From Cryptomeria japonica (lineage: Eukaryota > Streptophyta > Pinopsida > Cupressales > Cupressaceae), in contig NC_081411.1 of NCBI RefSeq assembly GCF_030272615.1, forward strand, positions 825,338,397 through 825,402,396: a stretch of 64,000 bases of DNA, given 5' to 3'. Position 1 is the stretch's first letter. Every line of letters begins with the position of its first letter. The position numbers and the translations under genes are program-made. The notes under the pieces were generated by a model. That model did no database searches. It saw only the letters and a list, made by a program, of their open reading frames with translations, and was not told the origin of the DNA. Shown piece by piece: positions 54,224 to 64,000 of this stretch.

Positions 54224-55742
54224 TGATAACACAATGATGAATAGTGAGTACCAAACCAGTTCCTAAGAGGGGGAAGGGTGAACCAGTATAGGTACAAAAA
54301 CTTTTCCTGAACTGGTTTGACTGCAAATAGTGAACTTGACTGGCAATCACTAACACCAGTCATAAACCAAAATACTACCGATTAAGCACAATGAGACTGT
54401 AAAAGATATAAACTGGAAATACTTATCTTACCACACAACCTACACCCTCATTTCCACATTATCCTTGTGCATAAATAGATATTCTATCCTCAAAAATATA
54501 ATAACATGCTAGATCAACATGATTCACCACTTGACAGAAAACAACAAAGCATCACATGAAAAAGACATCACATATGACACACATATTTTTCACGTGGAAA
54601 CCCAATTGGGAAAAACCATGGTGGGGATGAGTACCTGCAAGTTGCTTTTGAACTCTTTAGAAGTCCGCTCTATTAGGAGCCTTCTTCGATTAAAGACTGT
54701 TACAATAGGTTCTGTTAGGAACCGATCCTATTAGGGATCACCCAGTTCAGGGATGGCTAGAATACCCGGTTAAGGGTTAAACCCTGTTAAAGGTTACCTT
54801 GTTAGAGGATTTTATGAACTCAATGGCTTTGAGTCACCCTATTAAAGGATTTACAACAAGCTAGTTAAAGCTACCCTATTAAGGGATTTTCCAATTGTTG
54901 AAGTGATTAGAGATCAATAGGTATTACAATGATCTGGTAATAGCACTCAATGCCAATGCAAACCCGCTTTAGTTCCTTTCTTTTGCATACACACTCTATA
55001 GGTATCAACCCTCTTATCTGGTCTGGCAAGAATCGTGTATCTTTGCACTTATATACACACACAACATTTGCCAACAACTTCAATATGAAACACAACATCA
55101 ACCTTATAGGAAACAGATAGGTCGGTAACATAAAACCTAAACCCTAAACAATTAGGTTGAGAAATTCAATCAGTTCAATCCTGACCATGAAAAACTTTGC
55201 ATTTGAATACAACAGTCTTGAATAGATCTCAATACATTCTCCATTGTTCATTCTTCACTGCTTCTAGGAGGCGATAACCCATCACGCGTTCTTCACTGTT
55301 TGTAGGGACTTCGCACATTCTTGAGGTAGATATGATCAATCCCCTTCATGCAAGATCCTTCGCGTGCACAAGGCTAACATGGCAACATGATCTGATCTCC
55401 ATTACAATGCTAACTCATCACACAATGCCATCGGTTGAATCACACAGGCTCGAAACACTTCAAGCAGAAACCCTGAAGCTGAGACTACCAACCGGTAGTC
55501 ATACCATATTAAACCTTGATAGAAAACATTCCATATACCGGTTCACTTGGACAAACGTACCGCTTCACCTTTTGCACATATACCGGTTCACTTTTCCAGT
55601 TGCTTAACTTTAATAAACCTGTTCACTCTTCAACATATTACCAGTTCACTCTTCAGCATATTACCAGTTCATTCTTTTAGCATATTGACACCAATGACAA
55701 CACAATATAATCATGTCAACATACTCTGCACATATGCCAACA
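54224..55742 (-). repeat. 5' LTR of D
   Basis: 1519 bp, partner of 35745-37279, with TSD CTATG directly outside. Confidence 0.92.
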
Positions 55743-56815
55743 CTATGGTATTTTTTACATTTATTACATGTTGTTCAACAGAACCAGTTCCATTTCCTGT
55801 GAACTTAGGGATGGCTGACCTTAAATCATTTGAAATCTGATTCAGATATCCAACTATCCCACTGGATCCAATTGTTTATACCTTTCAATGGTCATAGGTG
55901 GTCTACCACCATAGTTGTTAATTTGATAGTTTTCATTTTCTCCATTATTACCGTTGTTTCCATTGTTGCCTCCACCACCATTTTGATTATTGTTATTTCC
56001 ATTTCCATTGTTTCCATTACCATTGTTGCCATAATTTTCATTATTACCATTGTTACCTCTATTATTACTTACATTGTTGGTCCTATCTCTATTATTCTAG
56101 TTACTAGTCATTCACCCACTTCTATTTCTTCTTTCATCATTATGATTATTGCATTGTCTATTACTATACATTCTTTTATTCTCATTGTAGGGTATATTTT
56201 TCCATTTATCCCCTTTTTCATAATTATTATCCAAAACATCAGACAATGGATTATTATAGATCCTAAATAGTTGTTTCATGCTTCTCATGTGAGGGGGACT
56301 ATACCTAGGGGTAGTTAGTCTACTTCTCTCACCTCTTCCCTTTTCTTCTTTAGTCATGCTTGACTTAGGGCTTTGAACAACATCTCTTTCTAGTCTGAGC
56401 TTCTGCAATACCCAATCTAGTTGTCTCTTAAGAGCCTTTGCCATTTTGGATTCATCTCCATTTAAGTAAACCATTTTAAGTATAATTGCATCTCACTACC
56501 TCTCCTCCTATTCCTCAACAGATGGGGTTTCATCTCGGTCGCCATTATTATCTTTTTTATTTAAGGTATAGAAAGGATTTTCCTCCAAAGTTTCAAATTT
56601 ATCACTAGATGAAGAGCCATCCTCTCTACTAGGAAACCTTTTATAACCTCAAATTCCATACATGGTGTTGATTTCTTTTCTTTGTATCTTTTCTTTGGAC
56701 TCAACTGAACAAGATTATCTTGTCCCTTGTGCAGAGACCTTCTCCCTTGCATTAATCTTATTGATAAATTCCTAGGGGTTTCTCTTACTTTCTCAAAATA
56801 CCAATTATTATTCAT
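55743..56815 (-). pseudogene. Gypsy A gag, N-terminal part with Asn/Gly-rich region
   Basis: From a likely start near 56815 (MNNNWYFEKVRETPRN) through a basic, charged segment (56112-56474) to an Asn/Gly-rich low-complexity run (about 55925-56090, repeated NNGN and GNNG units). Then come GGRPPMTIERYKQLDPVG and the capsid entry IPKFTGNG...EQHVINVKN, which is cut by D at 55743 and continues in frame at 35739. Several frame breaks (56560, 56480, 56111, 55845). The low-complexity segment resembles prion-like disordered regions. Confidence 0.78.
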
Positions 56816-56937
56816 GAATTAGATGTAGAGTCGCCTCCTCCTAAGAGGAATAATATATTTTATTAATCTTCTCGGCTCCTTCCTCCACTAGAGTCTGAAA
56901 CAAACCACCAAAGATTATGAACACTTCCTATGACAAC

Positions 56938-56955
56938 TCCCCAACAGAGTCGCCA
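56938..56955 (-). other. Primer-binding site of A
   Basis: Minus strand TGGCGACTCTGTTGGGGA, three bases inside the LTR end; a primer-binding-site form seen in many plant Gypsy elements. It fixes the LTR boundary at 56959. Confidence 0.82.
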
Positions 56956-56958
56956 ATC

Positions 56959-59899
56959 TATTGGTTCCCATAACCAAAGATTCAAAATCCTAGAGCTTTG
57001 CCAAATCTCCTACTGATTTCTCAATCATCCTTGGCCAACAAACAAGAATGGTCAAAGACCAAATTCCTCTGCACTTTAGGCTCCACTAGACCTAGGCGAG
57101 TATACCTTAATCTCCAAAGCACAAAGAGACTTCTTTATATTGAATTTAAACTTATCAATTTAACTATTTTGCAAGAATGGCAAAATGTTTCCTGCAACTA
57201 TGCTTTATTATGTGCTTTTAACTTGCTTTAATCTGAAAACTTGCATGTAATTAATAGTTAATGAATGCTTATAAAAGAATGTTGTCGGAACCTTAAGTAA
57301 TTATGAAAAACAATATTGATAGGAATAAGAAGTATGTATCCTTGATGAGGACCTTATGCATGCCAAATTTACTCACAAAAACTCACAAATATGCAAGACT
57401 ATCAATGCAAAGGTTTCATTATGTGTTGCAAGAATAATAAAAATAATTCTATTTCCTACACAACTACATGTGATGGCACACTACAACAAATGTTAATTAG
57501 ATTTATCCAAAGAACTTGATTCATCAACATCATGTAGTATAAAATGATCTGAAGATAAAGACAACAAATCTTATATATTAATTTTAGGATAAAAAGGTAT
57601 ATTAAAGCTACAGACTCATGGGTACTTCATGATATTCTTCCTTTCACAAAATGACTTCATTTCTACAGACCTACTTTACATAACACTACTATTCCCAACA
57701 AAACAATTTGAAAGATAGGAGTCTTTTTCAATTGTGTCCTTGTATACAAAAATGACTCCTATACATATGTGACTCAAAATACACAAATGAAAGGACACAC
57801 CCTTTCATTAGTACAAACTAAAAACTAACAAAAACCTAACTAATAACTCCCTAACTGCTATAACAACTAACAATATTACAAAACATATTACGATTGACAC
57901 AAGTTAATTTTGGCCATCCAAGACCAAGCCACATTTCTGAATATGTCAAAGGTAGGCCTCATCTTTGTAAGTTTTCGAGTTGAGGATGATATCCCGCACT
58001 ACCATCGCTATAGTCACAAATCTTTCCAACAGGTCAACTATCTCTGCCATGTCCAAGGTGTCTGCCCATGCAATACCTAGGGAAACATTAAGTAATTAAT
58101 GACATTCTATAATCCACACATTCATGTCCTTAATCTTCCCTGCTTCATCTATCACCTTTGGAATATCATGGTGCACAATTTCCTGAGAATCATCATATTT
58201 AACCTTCAAGGAAGCATCAAACTTCTCATGCTTTTTCATGAGTCTCTAAATTTTTTCAATAATTGCATTGTCTGTCTGACTAGCCTTCTTATCTTGCAAG
58301 AGCATATGTAATCTATCAGAAATTATTTTATGTGATAAATTGTTATCCATATTCTTTAGGTAAAGTGTGTAGAAGTCTTCGAGAACTCCATTTAACTTAA
58401 CACACATGATGTGTTTGTCCTTATGTTCTGCATTTTCTCTTTCAACTTCTTGTTATCTTTATGCAATTCCTCCCACTTCTTCTTTAATCTTGATTCCTCT
58501 ATTATATGGGGTACAAGCTGACCTATACTTCTCAAAAGCTCTACATACAATGACTTGTATTTCCTTGCTTCTTTTGCCAACATCTTCATCTGTGCCTTAT
58601 TTAATTTGGAAATATCAATTCCCATATCCGTTGTGACCATGGGATCTACTTCGCCAACCTTTAACTTCATCATGTGACCAAAGGCCTTGTCCACATCTAT
58701 AATCTTTAACCTCTTATTCAGAGGATAAAGGGCCCACAAAGGCACATCTTCATCTTTGACCTACAAAAAGAATGATTCCTTCCTCTACAAGAATTTGCCT
58801 TCCCCTTTGAGAGGCCATGCCTTCTAACTCTAAATTAATCTTCACCTTCATCTTTCTGAGTATTTTTGCCTCATTCTTTGGTGTCACATTTGGCATTGCT
58901 TCTCTTAACCTCTTTCCTTTGAAATGATACAAGAAGGACTTAAACTCCTTTGACCTAATAAATTTATCATCTGACAAAAATAATGTATGCTCTTCTAGCC
59001 TAGCATCCAAATCAGCGTTCATCCTTGCAACAATTTGGTCTTGTGCTTCGGGTTCCCCTTCCTTTTTAGGCATTTTAAATCTTGAGACAACCTCATTTTC
59101 ACCTGATTCACTTTCAACTTCTTCTTCTTCCTCCATTTCCTGCAATCTCTATCTTTTTTCTTCTAATTCCTAAAAAAATTGCATGCCTTCTTCAGACTAT
59201 TTGTTTCTGAAGATATCCAAGGCTTCAATATGGTCATGAAAGTAATCACCAAGATTCTTCTTTTTTCTGCTCTGGTGTATATAGCCCTCCGGGCCATCAT
59301 TTTTCATGCTTTTGCGCTCATACAAATTATAATATTCTATTAACCTTCTATCAATAACTTCATAAGCCTTTGTTGATAAATGGTGAAATCACCAAAATGC
59401 AGAGTTCCAGGTAAGAGGACTTTCTTGTGGGCACTCCCAAAATGATGTGCATTAGAGACACTCATTTGTCTCACAATCTCTAGGTAAGCAATTCGGTTTG
59501 GCGAAAGCTTTGGTAGCACATAGGGAGCACCTTCGAATCCAAAAATTGTAACATATGAGAATTCATGGCATACATACCAATCACCCCAATTTTGATTAAC
59601 CCTTGTATCTCCATGCTCATGGGGTCTAAGAAATCTTTTAATTTCTTCTAAAAATGATCCATCACAAGAAACCCCAAAAACTCTGTATAATGGTTGAACA
59701 AAAAACTCTTCAAATTTGACATAATGGGATCTCATGAACCAAGAATCCCATAGTGATACCTATAATTGTATTGGTTGCTCTTGCCCATCTTTACCATGAA
59801 AATTTAATTTGAATTCTTCAGGCCACAACCCCCTGGGTCGTCCATAAAACAAGATAATATGCATCAATAATGAATAAAACTTAAAAGACTTATCAGGGT
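56959..59899 (-). repeat. 5' LTR of Gypsy A, cut by F
   Basis: Matches 14884 to about 18035 of the 3' LTR; the remaining U3 part lies beyond F, outside the window. The inner terminus reads TA instead of TG on the plus strand. There are large local indels relative to the 3' LTR: about 90 bp at 15310-15400 are absent near 57379, and a shorter block near 16860-16900 is absent near 58758. Confidence 0.83.
57904..59899 (-). pseudogene. Second copy of the A LTR-borne ORF, truncated by F
   Basis: Encodes the same unknown protein as 15919-18778: MRSHYVKFEEFFVQPLYRVFGV (59735), HFGSAHKKVLLPGTLHFGDF, an acidic Glu-rich part (MEEEEEVESESGENEVV, 59140), and a coiled-coil part LKKKWEELHKDNKKLKEKMQ near 58420-58490. 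It ends CGLVLDGQN and TAA at 57904-57906, where the left copy has a TAG for the Gln. Several regions are more open here than in the left copy (58750-59145). The lesions differ between copies. Confidence 0.62.
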
Positions 59900-60263
59900 T
59901 GTATACGGTGAAAATGGATAACAACAACGATGAAAGACTAAATGAATTCAACCACAAAACCTTAGCCTAACAACAACAAAGATCCACCATAACATATGAA
60001 GATTACCTAAGACAATGCAAATCAAATGAAATCACAAAGATTATACCATCACATGTCCAATAGGGTTTGGATCTCCATTCTTCCTATCTCCATTGATCTT
60101 GCTTGATATATTTGCTCTCAGATTTTATATGTGCACAAGAGCTCAACAAAGAACGGAAATGTGGTTGCAAGTAGGATCGCATATGAAAGTGCAAAGCGTG
60201 GTGTAGTCAATTGATCAAGTAGTCAGGATGCATAGTTAGGGTTTGATAATGAAGGAAGCATCT

Positions 60264-60273
60264 CCTTATATAG
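60264..60273 (-). promoter_or_regulatory. Putative TATA box in the F LTR
   Basis: Minus strand CTATATAAGG, placed like the TATA sites of the other LTRs. Confidence 0.5.
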
Positions 60274-60430
60274 AAGACACTATAAGAAATGGAGGGATAA
60301 GATTGAGAGGTGTAAAAGCAGTCGGCTATGATTAGAGGGTAGGTAAAGAAAATAATAAAATAATAAGAGGGTAGGTAGTGTATGAATTAAGAGATGAATG
60401 ACATGTGTCATAAGTAGAAAAAGCTAATGA

Positions 60431-60663
60431 ATTAATTAAATAAATAAAGATTTATTTAATTAATAGACGAATTGGGATTAATTAAATAAATAAGATATTT
60501 ATTTAATTTAAGAAAAGGATAATTTAAATAAATAAATGTATTTATTTAAATGAGAAATAAGGCTAGAAGAGGATAAATGAATTAATTAAATAAATAAAGA
60601 TTTATTTAATTAATAGAAGAATTAGGCTAAAATAATTAAATAAATAAAAATATTTATTTAATT
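60431..60663. repeat. Five consecutive AT-rich palindromes in the F LTR
   Basis: Near-perfect inverted repeats at about 60431-60464, 60477-60510, 60522-60552, 60581-60614 and 60632-60663, built on TTAAATAAATAAA...TTTATTTAA. The first and fourth are identical. Confidence 0.9.
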
Positions 60664-60689
60664 AGACATGGCAATTTTAGGTGTCTACA

Positions 60690-60705
60690 GTTTGCCCCTC
60701 TTTGA
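60690..60705 (-). other. Polypurine tract of F
   Basis: Minus strand TCAAAGAGGGGCAAAC abuts the LTR start TGTAGACACC. Confidence 0.8.
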
Positions 60706-61032
60706 GACAATGCAGCTTGTCGCGTTGTTTCAAAGAAGATAATATGAACTGATACAAAGTTGCCCCAAGATGGGAATGATATACCCCCTCCAAAGATTGG
60801 ATGAAAATTTCTGGAAAGATCATAGACAATCTCTCGATAAGAAAGAAAGGCTAGAATGGACTGACCAGATAGAATAGAGTGACAGAGTCACGGGATAAAG
60901 AAGACTGACTCGGGAGATGAGGGCTAGGGCAGTCTATAAGATAGACCATGAGGGGAATACATCCTCATTGTCATCCACACATCCAAGAGATCAGAGTGCA
61001 GAGAGAGAATAGAGCAGCAATAGTCAACAGCG
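60706..61032 (+). other. F region upstream of the PMD gene
   Basis: Mixed sequence with no open frame of note; it would hold the promoter of the antisense gene. No clear TATA box seen. Confidence 0.45.
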
Positions 61033-61205
61033 ATGGCATTGGTGCATAGATTCGATCGCATTCGCCGATATTAGAGACCAGTAGATGCAGGAGAGCCAGT
61101 AAGTACCACAAAACCTCCTTGTATTTTGTCGCATTAATTGTTGTCATAAATGCATGCTATGTAGTGCAATAAATGTGCTTTTAGGATAATGTCAAAAAAT
61201 GTCAA

Positions 61206-61440
61206 AAACGTGTAGGCGTGTCTATGTTGGCTAGGCGCGTCTGCATTTGTGCCAGGTGCGTCTATGAATTTAGCAGTGTCTATGTCAAATGCGAACACAT
61301 CTATGTTGTCCAGACATGTTTGTGCAATGTGGGCATGTTTGTTTACGATAGGTACGTCTGTGCAGAGCATAGGCACGTCTGTGTATTTCAGGCGTGTCTA
61401 TGCAGAGCAAGTGTGTTTGTGCAGTTTGTAAGTGCATTTA
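61206..61440 (+). repeat. Degenerate minisatellite 1 in the F PMD intron
   Basis: About ten diverged units of 20-26 bp with core AGGCGTGTCTATG or variants (GGCACGTCTGTG, AGACATGTTTGTG). Confidence 0.8.
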
Positions 61441-61653
61441 TGTCTTCAAGGTCAAATCGGCAGTTTTGTGATGAACATACGCTATCGATTGGATAAGCTG
61501 CTGAGAGGATACACTCAAGCAGGTCCTCTAGGGAAGACTAGGATAGTAGATAGGGCTAGGATTGACAATTCTATGATAGAACATACGTTGCCAATTAGGA
61601 AACTACTCAAGAGGATACACTCAAGTATAGCCCTAGGATAGGATAGATTGAGG

Positions 61654-61920
61654 CACTTTGTGATGAACAGTGAGTAACAAGACATAGTACTTTGTGATGA
61701 ATAGGGAGTACCAATAGGAGCAACACTTTGTGATGAACAGGGAGTGCAAATATGAGAAACACTTTGTGATGAACAGGGAGTACCACTAGGATAGAAGCAA
61801 CACTTTGTGATGAATAGTGAGTGTCACTAGGATAGATAGCAACACTTTGTGATGAACAGTGAGTGTCACTAGGATAGAAGCAACACTTTGTGATGAACAG
61901 TGAGTGTCACTTTGATTGAC
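61654..61920 (+). repeat. Minisatellite 2 in the F PMD intron, 7 units
   Basis: CACTTTGTGATGAACAGTGA-type units start at about 61654, 61688, 61724, 61760, 61801, 61842 and 61883. Spacing grows from 34-36 to a regular 41 bp. Confidence 0.92.
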
Positions 61921-64000
61921 ATGATTTCTTTGCCTGACTGCAGGAGTATTTTCCTATGCTAGAGTCACGAGAGAGATTCTTGTCAACGTAGAGATTACGA
62001 CCAGAGCTGACATTCAAGGACCAAGCTACTATTGAGGCTATGGGTCTGAGATACATCTTGTATGTGCCTGAGTTTCGGGCAAACATGGGGTTGCTAACTG
62101 CACTGGCTGAGAGGTGGCACTCTGAGACTTGTACATTTTATTTGTTGATGGGTGAGATGACAGTCACCTTGAAGGATGTATACAAGATTCTACGGATACC
62201 GATCGATGGGGAACTGATACCCTATGATCAAGACAGAGATAGGGAGGCCCTAAGATGAGTGTTTTAGGATCCCGAACTAGAGATGAGAGCTGGACATGTG
62301 GCATGGGATACCATGACAGTGACAGGACTAGCACTACCAGCAGTGCTAGGAGAAGCGATCAGTGCATTCCTATGTCCAGACAAGGTGACACGAGGGTTGG
62401 CTATGGGTTGGGGGAGCACCTTGGAGACACTGGTTACACAACACACTAGATATGCCTGGGGACCGTGTGTGCTGGCACACTTGTACTATGAGTTGCATCA
62501 GTTTGTGTATCATGGATCTATAGGATTGGGCTGCGGAGTTACATTGTTGTAGGTGTGGGCATATGAGCATCTGTCGGTTACGTGACCGATACATTTCAGG
62601 GGCAGGGGTCATGGACACAACTTTGTGCATCTATATGATATGATTACCTCATAGCCATGGATTGGCAGGTTGGAGCATTGGCGTCGAGTCCTAGATGAGA
62701 TAGGCACTATGATATGGAGGTTGTACTGTGAGTGCGAGCAGTGGGAGGAGGATGCAGTGGATCTACCTTATACCTTTTAGAGCAGATATCTGATTGGACA
62801 GACACCCTATGTATTGGAGAGAAAGCTGATTGATAGGGTGTGCAGGTAGTTTGGCCATATTTAGTGGATGCCATGGGGTTCTGGGATGTATGCTCGGACA
62901 GTCAGGGATCAGACACACTTTGGGCTATTGTTATCGTATGATCAAGCCATGATGCAGCTGGTAGAGATGGTGCCGATGCTATGGGACATGTGACTAGAGA
63001 TTAAGGATGTAGGCATGGATGCAGAGTACCCAACATATTGGACTGAGCATCCCCTTCCATGACTAACAGACCCAAGGGAGCCTCTAGATGGAGATGGTGG
63101 TGGGGATGGGGATGATGATGGAGATGGTGGGGTGAGAAGCCGATGGAGGAGGCGGGGTGTAGTTGGAGAGAGGAGGGTGGCTCTGTGGAGAGAGGGTGGA
63201 GAGGAGAGGTAGGCTCAGGTAGTGAGGGGTCGCAGTGGATTGCCACTATAGGTGACAGCAGCACAAGGTCCTAGACAGGTGGAAGGACAGGGGTAGAGGC
63301 AGGTATAGGCACAGGTACAGGGGGAGCCACAGGAAGAGGCATAGGGGGCCGAGGAGGAGGAGGATGAGATACTTGAGCTAAGGGAGATCTGCTAGGGATA
63401 GGCATATGAGATCTAGGACCTAGAGAGGGAGACAGCTAGGCTCAGGAGGTGACTGAGGGAGACAGAGCATGAGTGGGATCAGGCTATCCAGCGCTATACT
63501 GAGGCTAAGACAACACTGAGGGCAAGGAGGCAGGCGGTAGAGGACACAGGGGATGGATATGCCTATGTTCTATGGGCAGGGGAGGAGATAGGTTATTGGT
63601 GAGACCTATATTATAGGGCAATGCCACTAGAGTAGCGAGTGAGGAGCTTCCACAAACCATCACAGACAACGATGGCTATGGGAGGGAGCCAGATGAGACA
63701 GGCGTCCAATGGTGGGGCTATGGGTCCTCCACCACCACTAGATAGAGGGGACAGAAGAGATGATTTTGGGGCAGGTCCTTCTAGGGCTTAGACTCCGTCG
63801 AGGCTAGGCGGCTCTGAGAGAGGGAGTTCATCATAGCCATAGAGGGATCCCTATGTATCAGATTTGTACTATTATGTATGATGATGTAGACACCTTTGGG
63901 TGATTGTAGCCATATGTATTTTGACATCATTGTATTGTGACACTTTTGATTTTATATATATGAGATGATTCATCTTTGTGGTAGCTATATGCATGTGTAC

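Larger units (their letters stand above)
35745..55742 (-). mobile_element. Copia element D, TSD CTATG, interrupted by Gypsy E
   Basis: Two LTRs (35745-37279 and 54224-55742) and a perfect 5-bp target duplication CTATG (35740-35744 and 55743-55747) define it. Setting D aside, the gag of A reads in frame across the site, which confirms the boundaries. From right to left: LTR, PBS, gag, protease start, then E (40136-52921), then the pre-integrase region, integrase, RT, RNase H, 3' UTR with polypurine tracts, LTR. Without E it is about 7.2 kb. Confidence 0.93.
14884..59899 (-). mobile_element. Ty3/Gypsy element A, split by nested insertions B, D and F
   Basis: Minus-strand Gypsy element whose pieces read continuously once B (20010-30692) and D (35745-55742) are set aside. 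From right to left: 5' LTR (56959-59899, cut by F), primer-binding site, gag, protease, an RNase H-like domain, RT, RNase H, integrase, a 3' non-coding region and the 3' LTR. Gag reads in frame across the D insertion and integrase reads in frame across the B insertion. The left flank of A is GTATG (14879-14883); the right end is beyond the window. Confidence 0.85.
59900..60689 (-). repeat. 3' LTR of F
   Basis: 790 bp, plus-strand ends TGTATACGGTG and GGTGTCTACA. Contains five AT-rich palindromes (60431-60663) and a TATA-like CCTTATATAG at 60264-60273 (minus strand CTATATAAGG). Confidence 0.8.
61033..63882 (+). pseudogene. PMD gene of F, decayed
   Basis: Exon 1 (about 61033-61098, MALVHRFDRIRRY then RPVDAGEP) ends at a GTAAGT donor. 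The intron is 61099-61943 with acceptor TGCCTGACTGCAG. Exon 2 holds the plant mobile domain: LYVPEFRANMGLLTALAERW, CTFYLLMGEMTVTLKDVYKI and LRIPIDGELIPYD (62040-62258), then WDTMTVTGLALPAVLGEAI. A Gly/Asp-rich and Arg-rich tail follows near 63080-63200, and a charged helix near 63430-63520; the end is SDLYYYV and TGA near 63882. More than ten in-frame stops, mostly TAG, show decay. The intron position corresponds to that in E. Confidence 0.72.
59900..64000 (-). mobile_element. Gypsy element F (3' end only) with antisense PMD gene
   Basis: Starts with an LTR (59900-60689) followed by a polypurine tract that is correct for a minus-strand element. After it comes a PMD gene on the plus strand, antisense to the element, the same arrangement as in E. 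The pol region and second LTR lie right of the window. It is inserted in the 5' LTR of A. Confidence 0.78.

Noticed and set aside
55830-56270. Plus-strand Ile/Val-rich frame resembling a membrane protein
   Set aside because: It is the antisense of the Asn/Gly-rich A gag (AAT/AAC read backwards gives ATT/GTT).
61654-61920. CRISPR-like regular repeats
   Set aside because: The units differ in spacing, the spacers are near-copies of each other, and the setting is a plant retrotransposon intron; it is a minisatellite.
62255-62630. Several overlapping frames on both strands in F
   Set aside because: Only the frame continuing the PMD domain (WDTMTVTGLALPAVLGEAI) has homology to E; the others are shadows.

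Overview
This window looks like heterochromatic plant nuclear DNA made almost wholly of nested, decaying LTR retrotransposons. I found no convincing host gene, complete tRNA or rRNA gene, or CRISPR array. The plant origin rests on three things: Copia primer-binding sites of the TTGGTATCAGAGC type, Tat-like Ty3/Gypsy pol with a second RNase H, and plant mobile domain (PMD) ORFs. The depth of nesting and the very long LTRs suggest a large repeat-rich genome, perhaps a gymnosperm, but that is only a guess.

Left block (1-14883). A plus-strand Copia (called H, 8710-12787, with LTR 12788-14695) is the oldest layer. Copia K (3' UTR and LTR visible, 7125-8709) sits in its gag. A non-autonomous minus-strand element J (3086-7124) sits in the K 3' UTR. 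Copia I (1-3085) sits in the ORF2 of J. After the H LTR come a primer-binding site and a second gag start (G), giving an internal-LTR-internal tandem.

Right block (14884-64000). A large minus-strand Ty3/Gypsy element A (3' LTR 14884-about 18853; 5' LTR 56959-59899) sits in the G gag. It is split by three later insertions. B (20010-30692, imperfect TSD ATTCT/ATTCC), a gag-protease-only Copia, is in the A integrase. D (35745-55742, TSD CTATG), a full-length Copia, is in the A gag. F (59900 to beyond the window) is in the A 5' LTR. B in turn holds C (22892-29476, TSD CAATC). D in turn holds E (40136-52921), a Tat-like Gypsy with a 1616-codon open pol frame.

The most unusual content is the accessory ORFs. 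C and J belong to one family with no polymerase: a coiled-coil, four-zinc-knuckle Gag-like ORF1 followed by a roughly 1070-codon ORF2 of unknown function, between Copia-type LTRs, PBS and PPT. The LTR of A itself holds an ORF of about 950 codons that I do not recognise. E and F each carry a PMD gene antisense to the element, with an intron at a corresponding place, and in both that intron holds minisatellites. All coordinates come from reading the sequence by eye. Boundaries given with TSDs or matching LTR ends are firm; the others are marked approximate.
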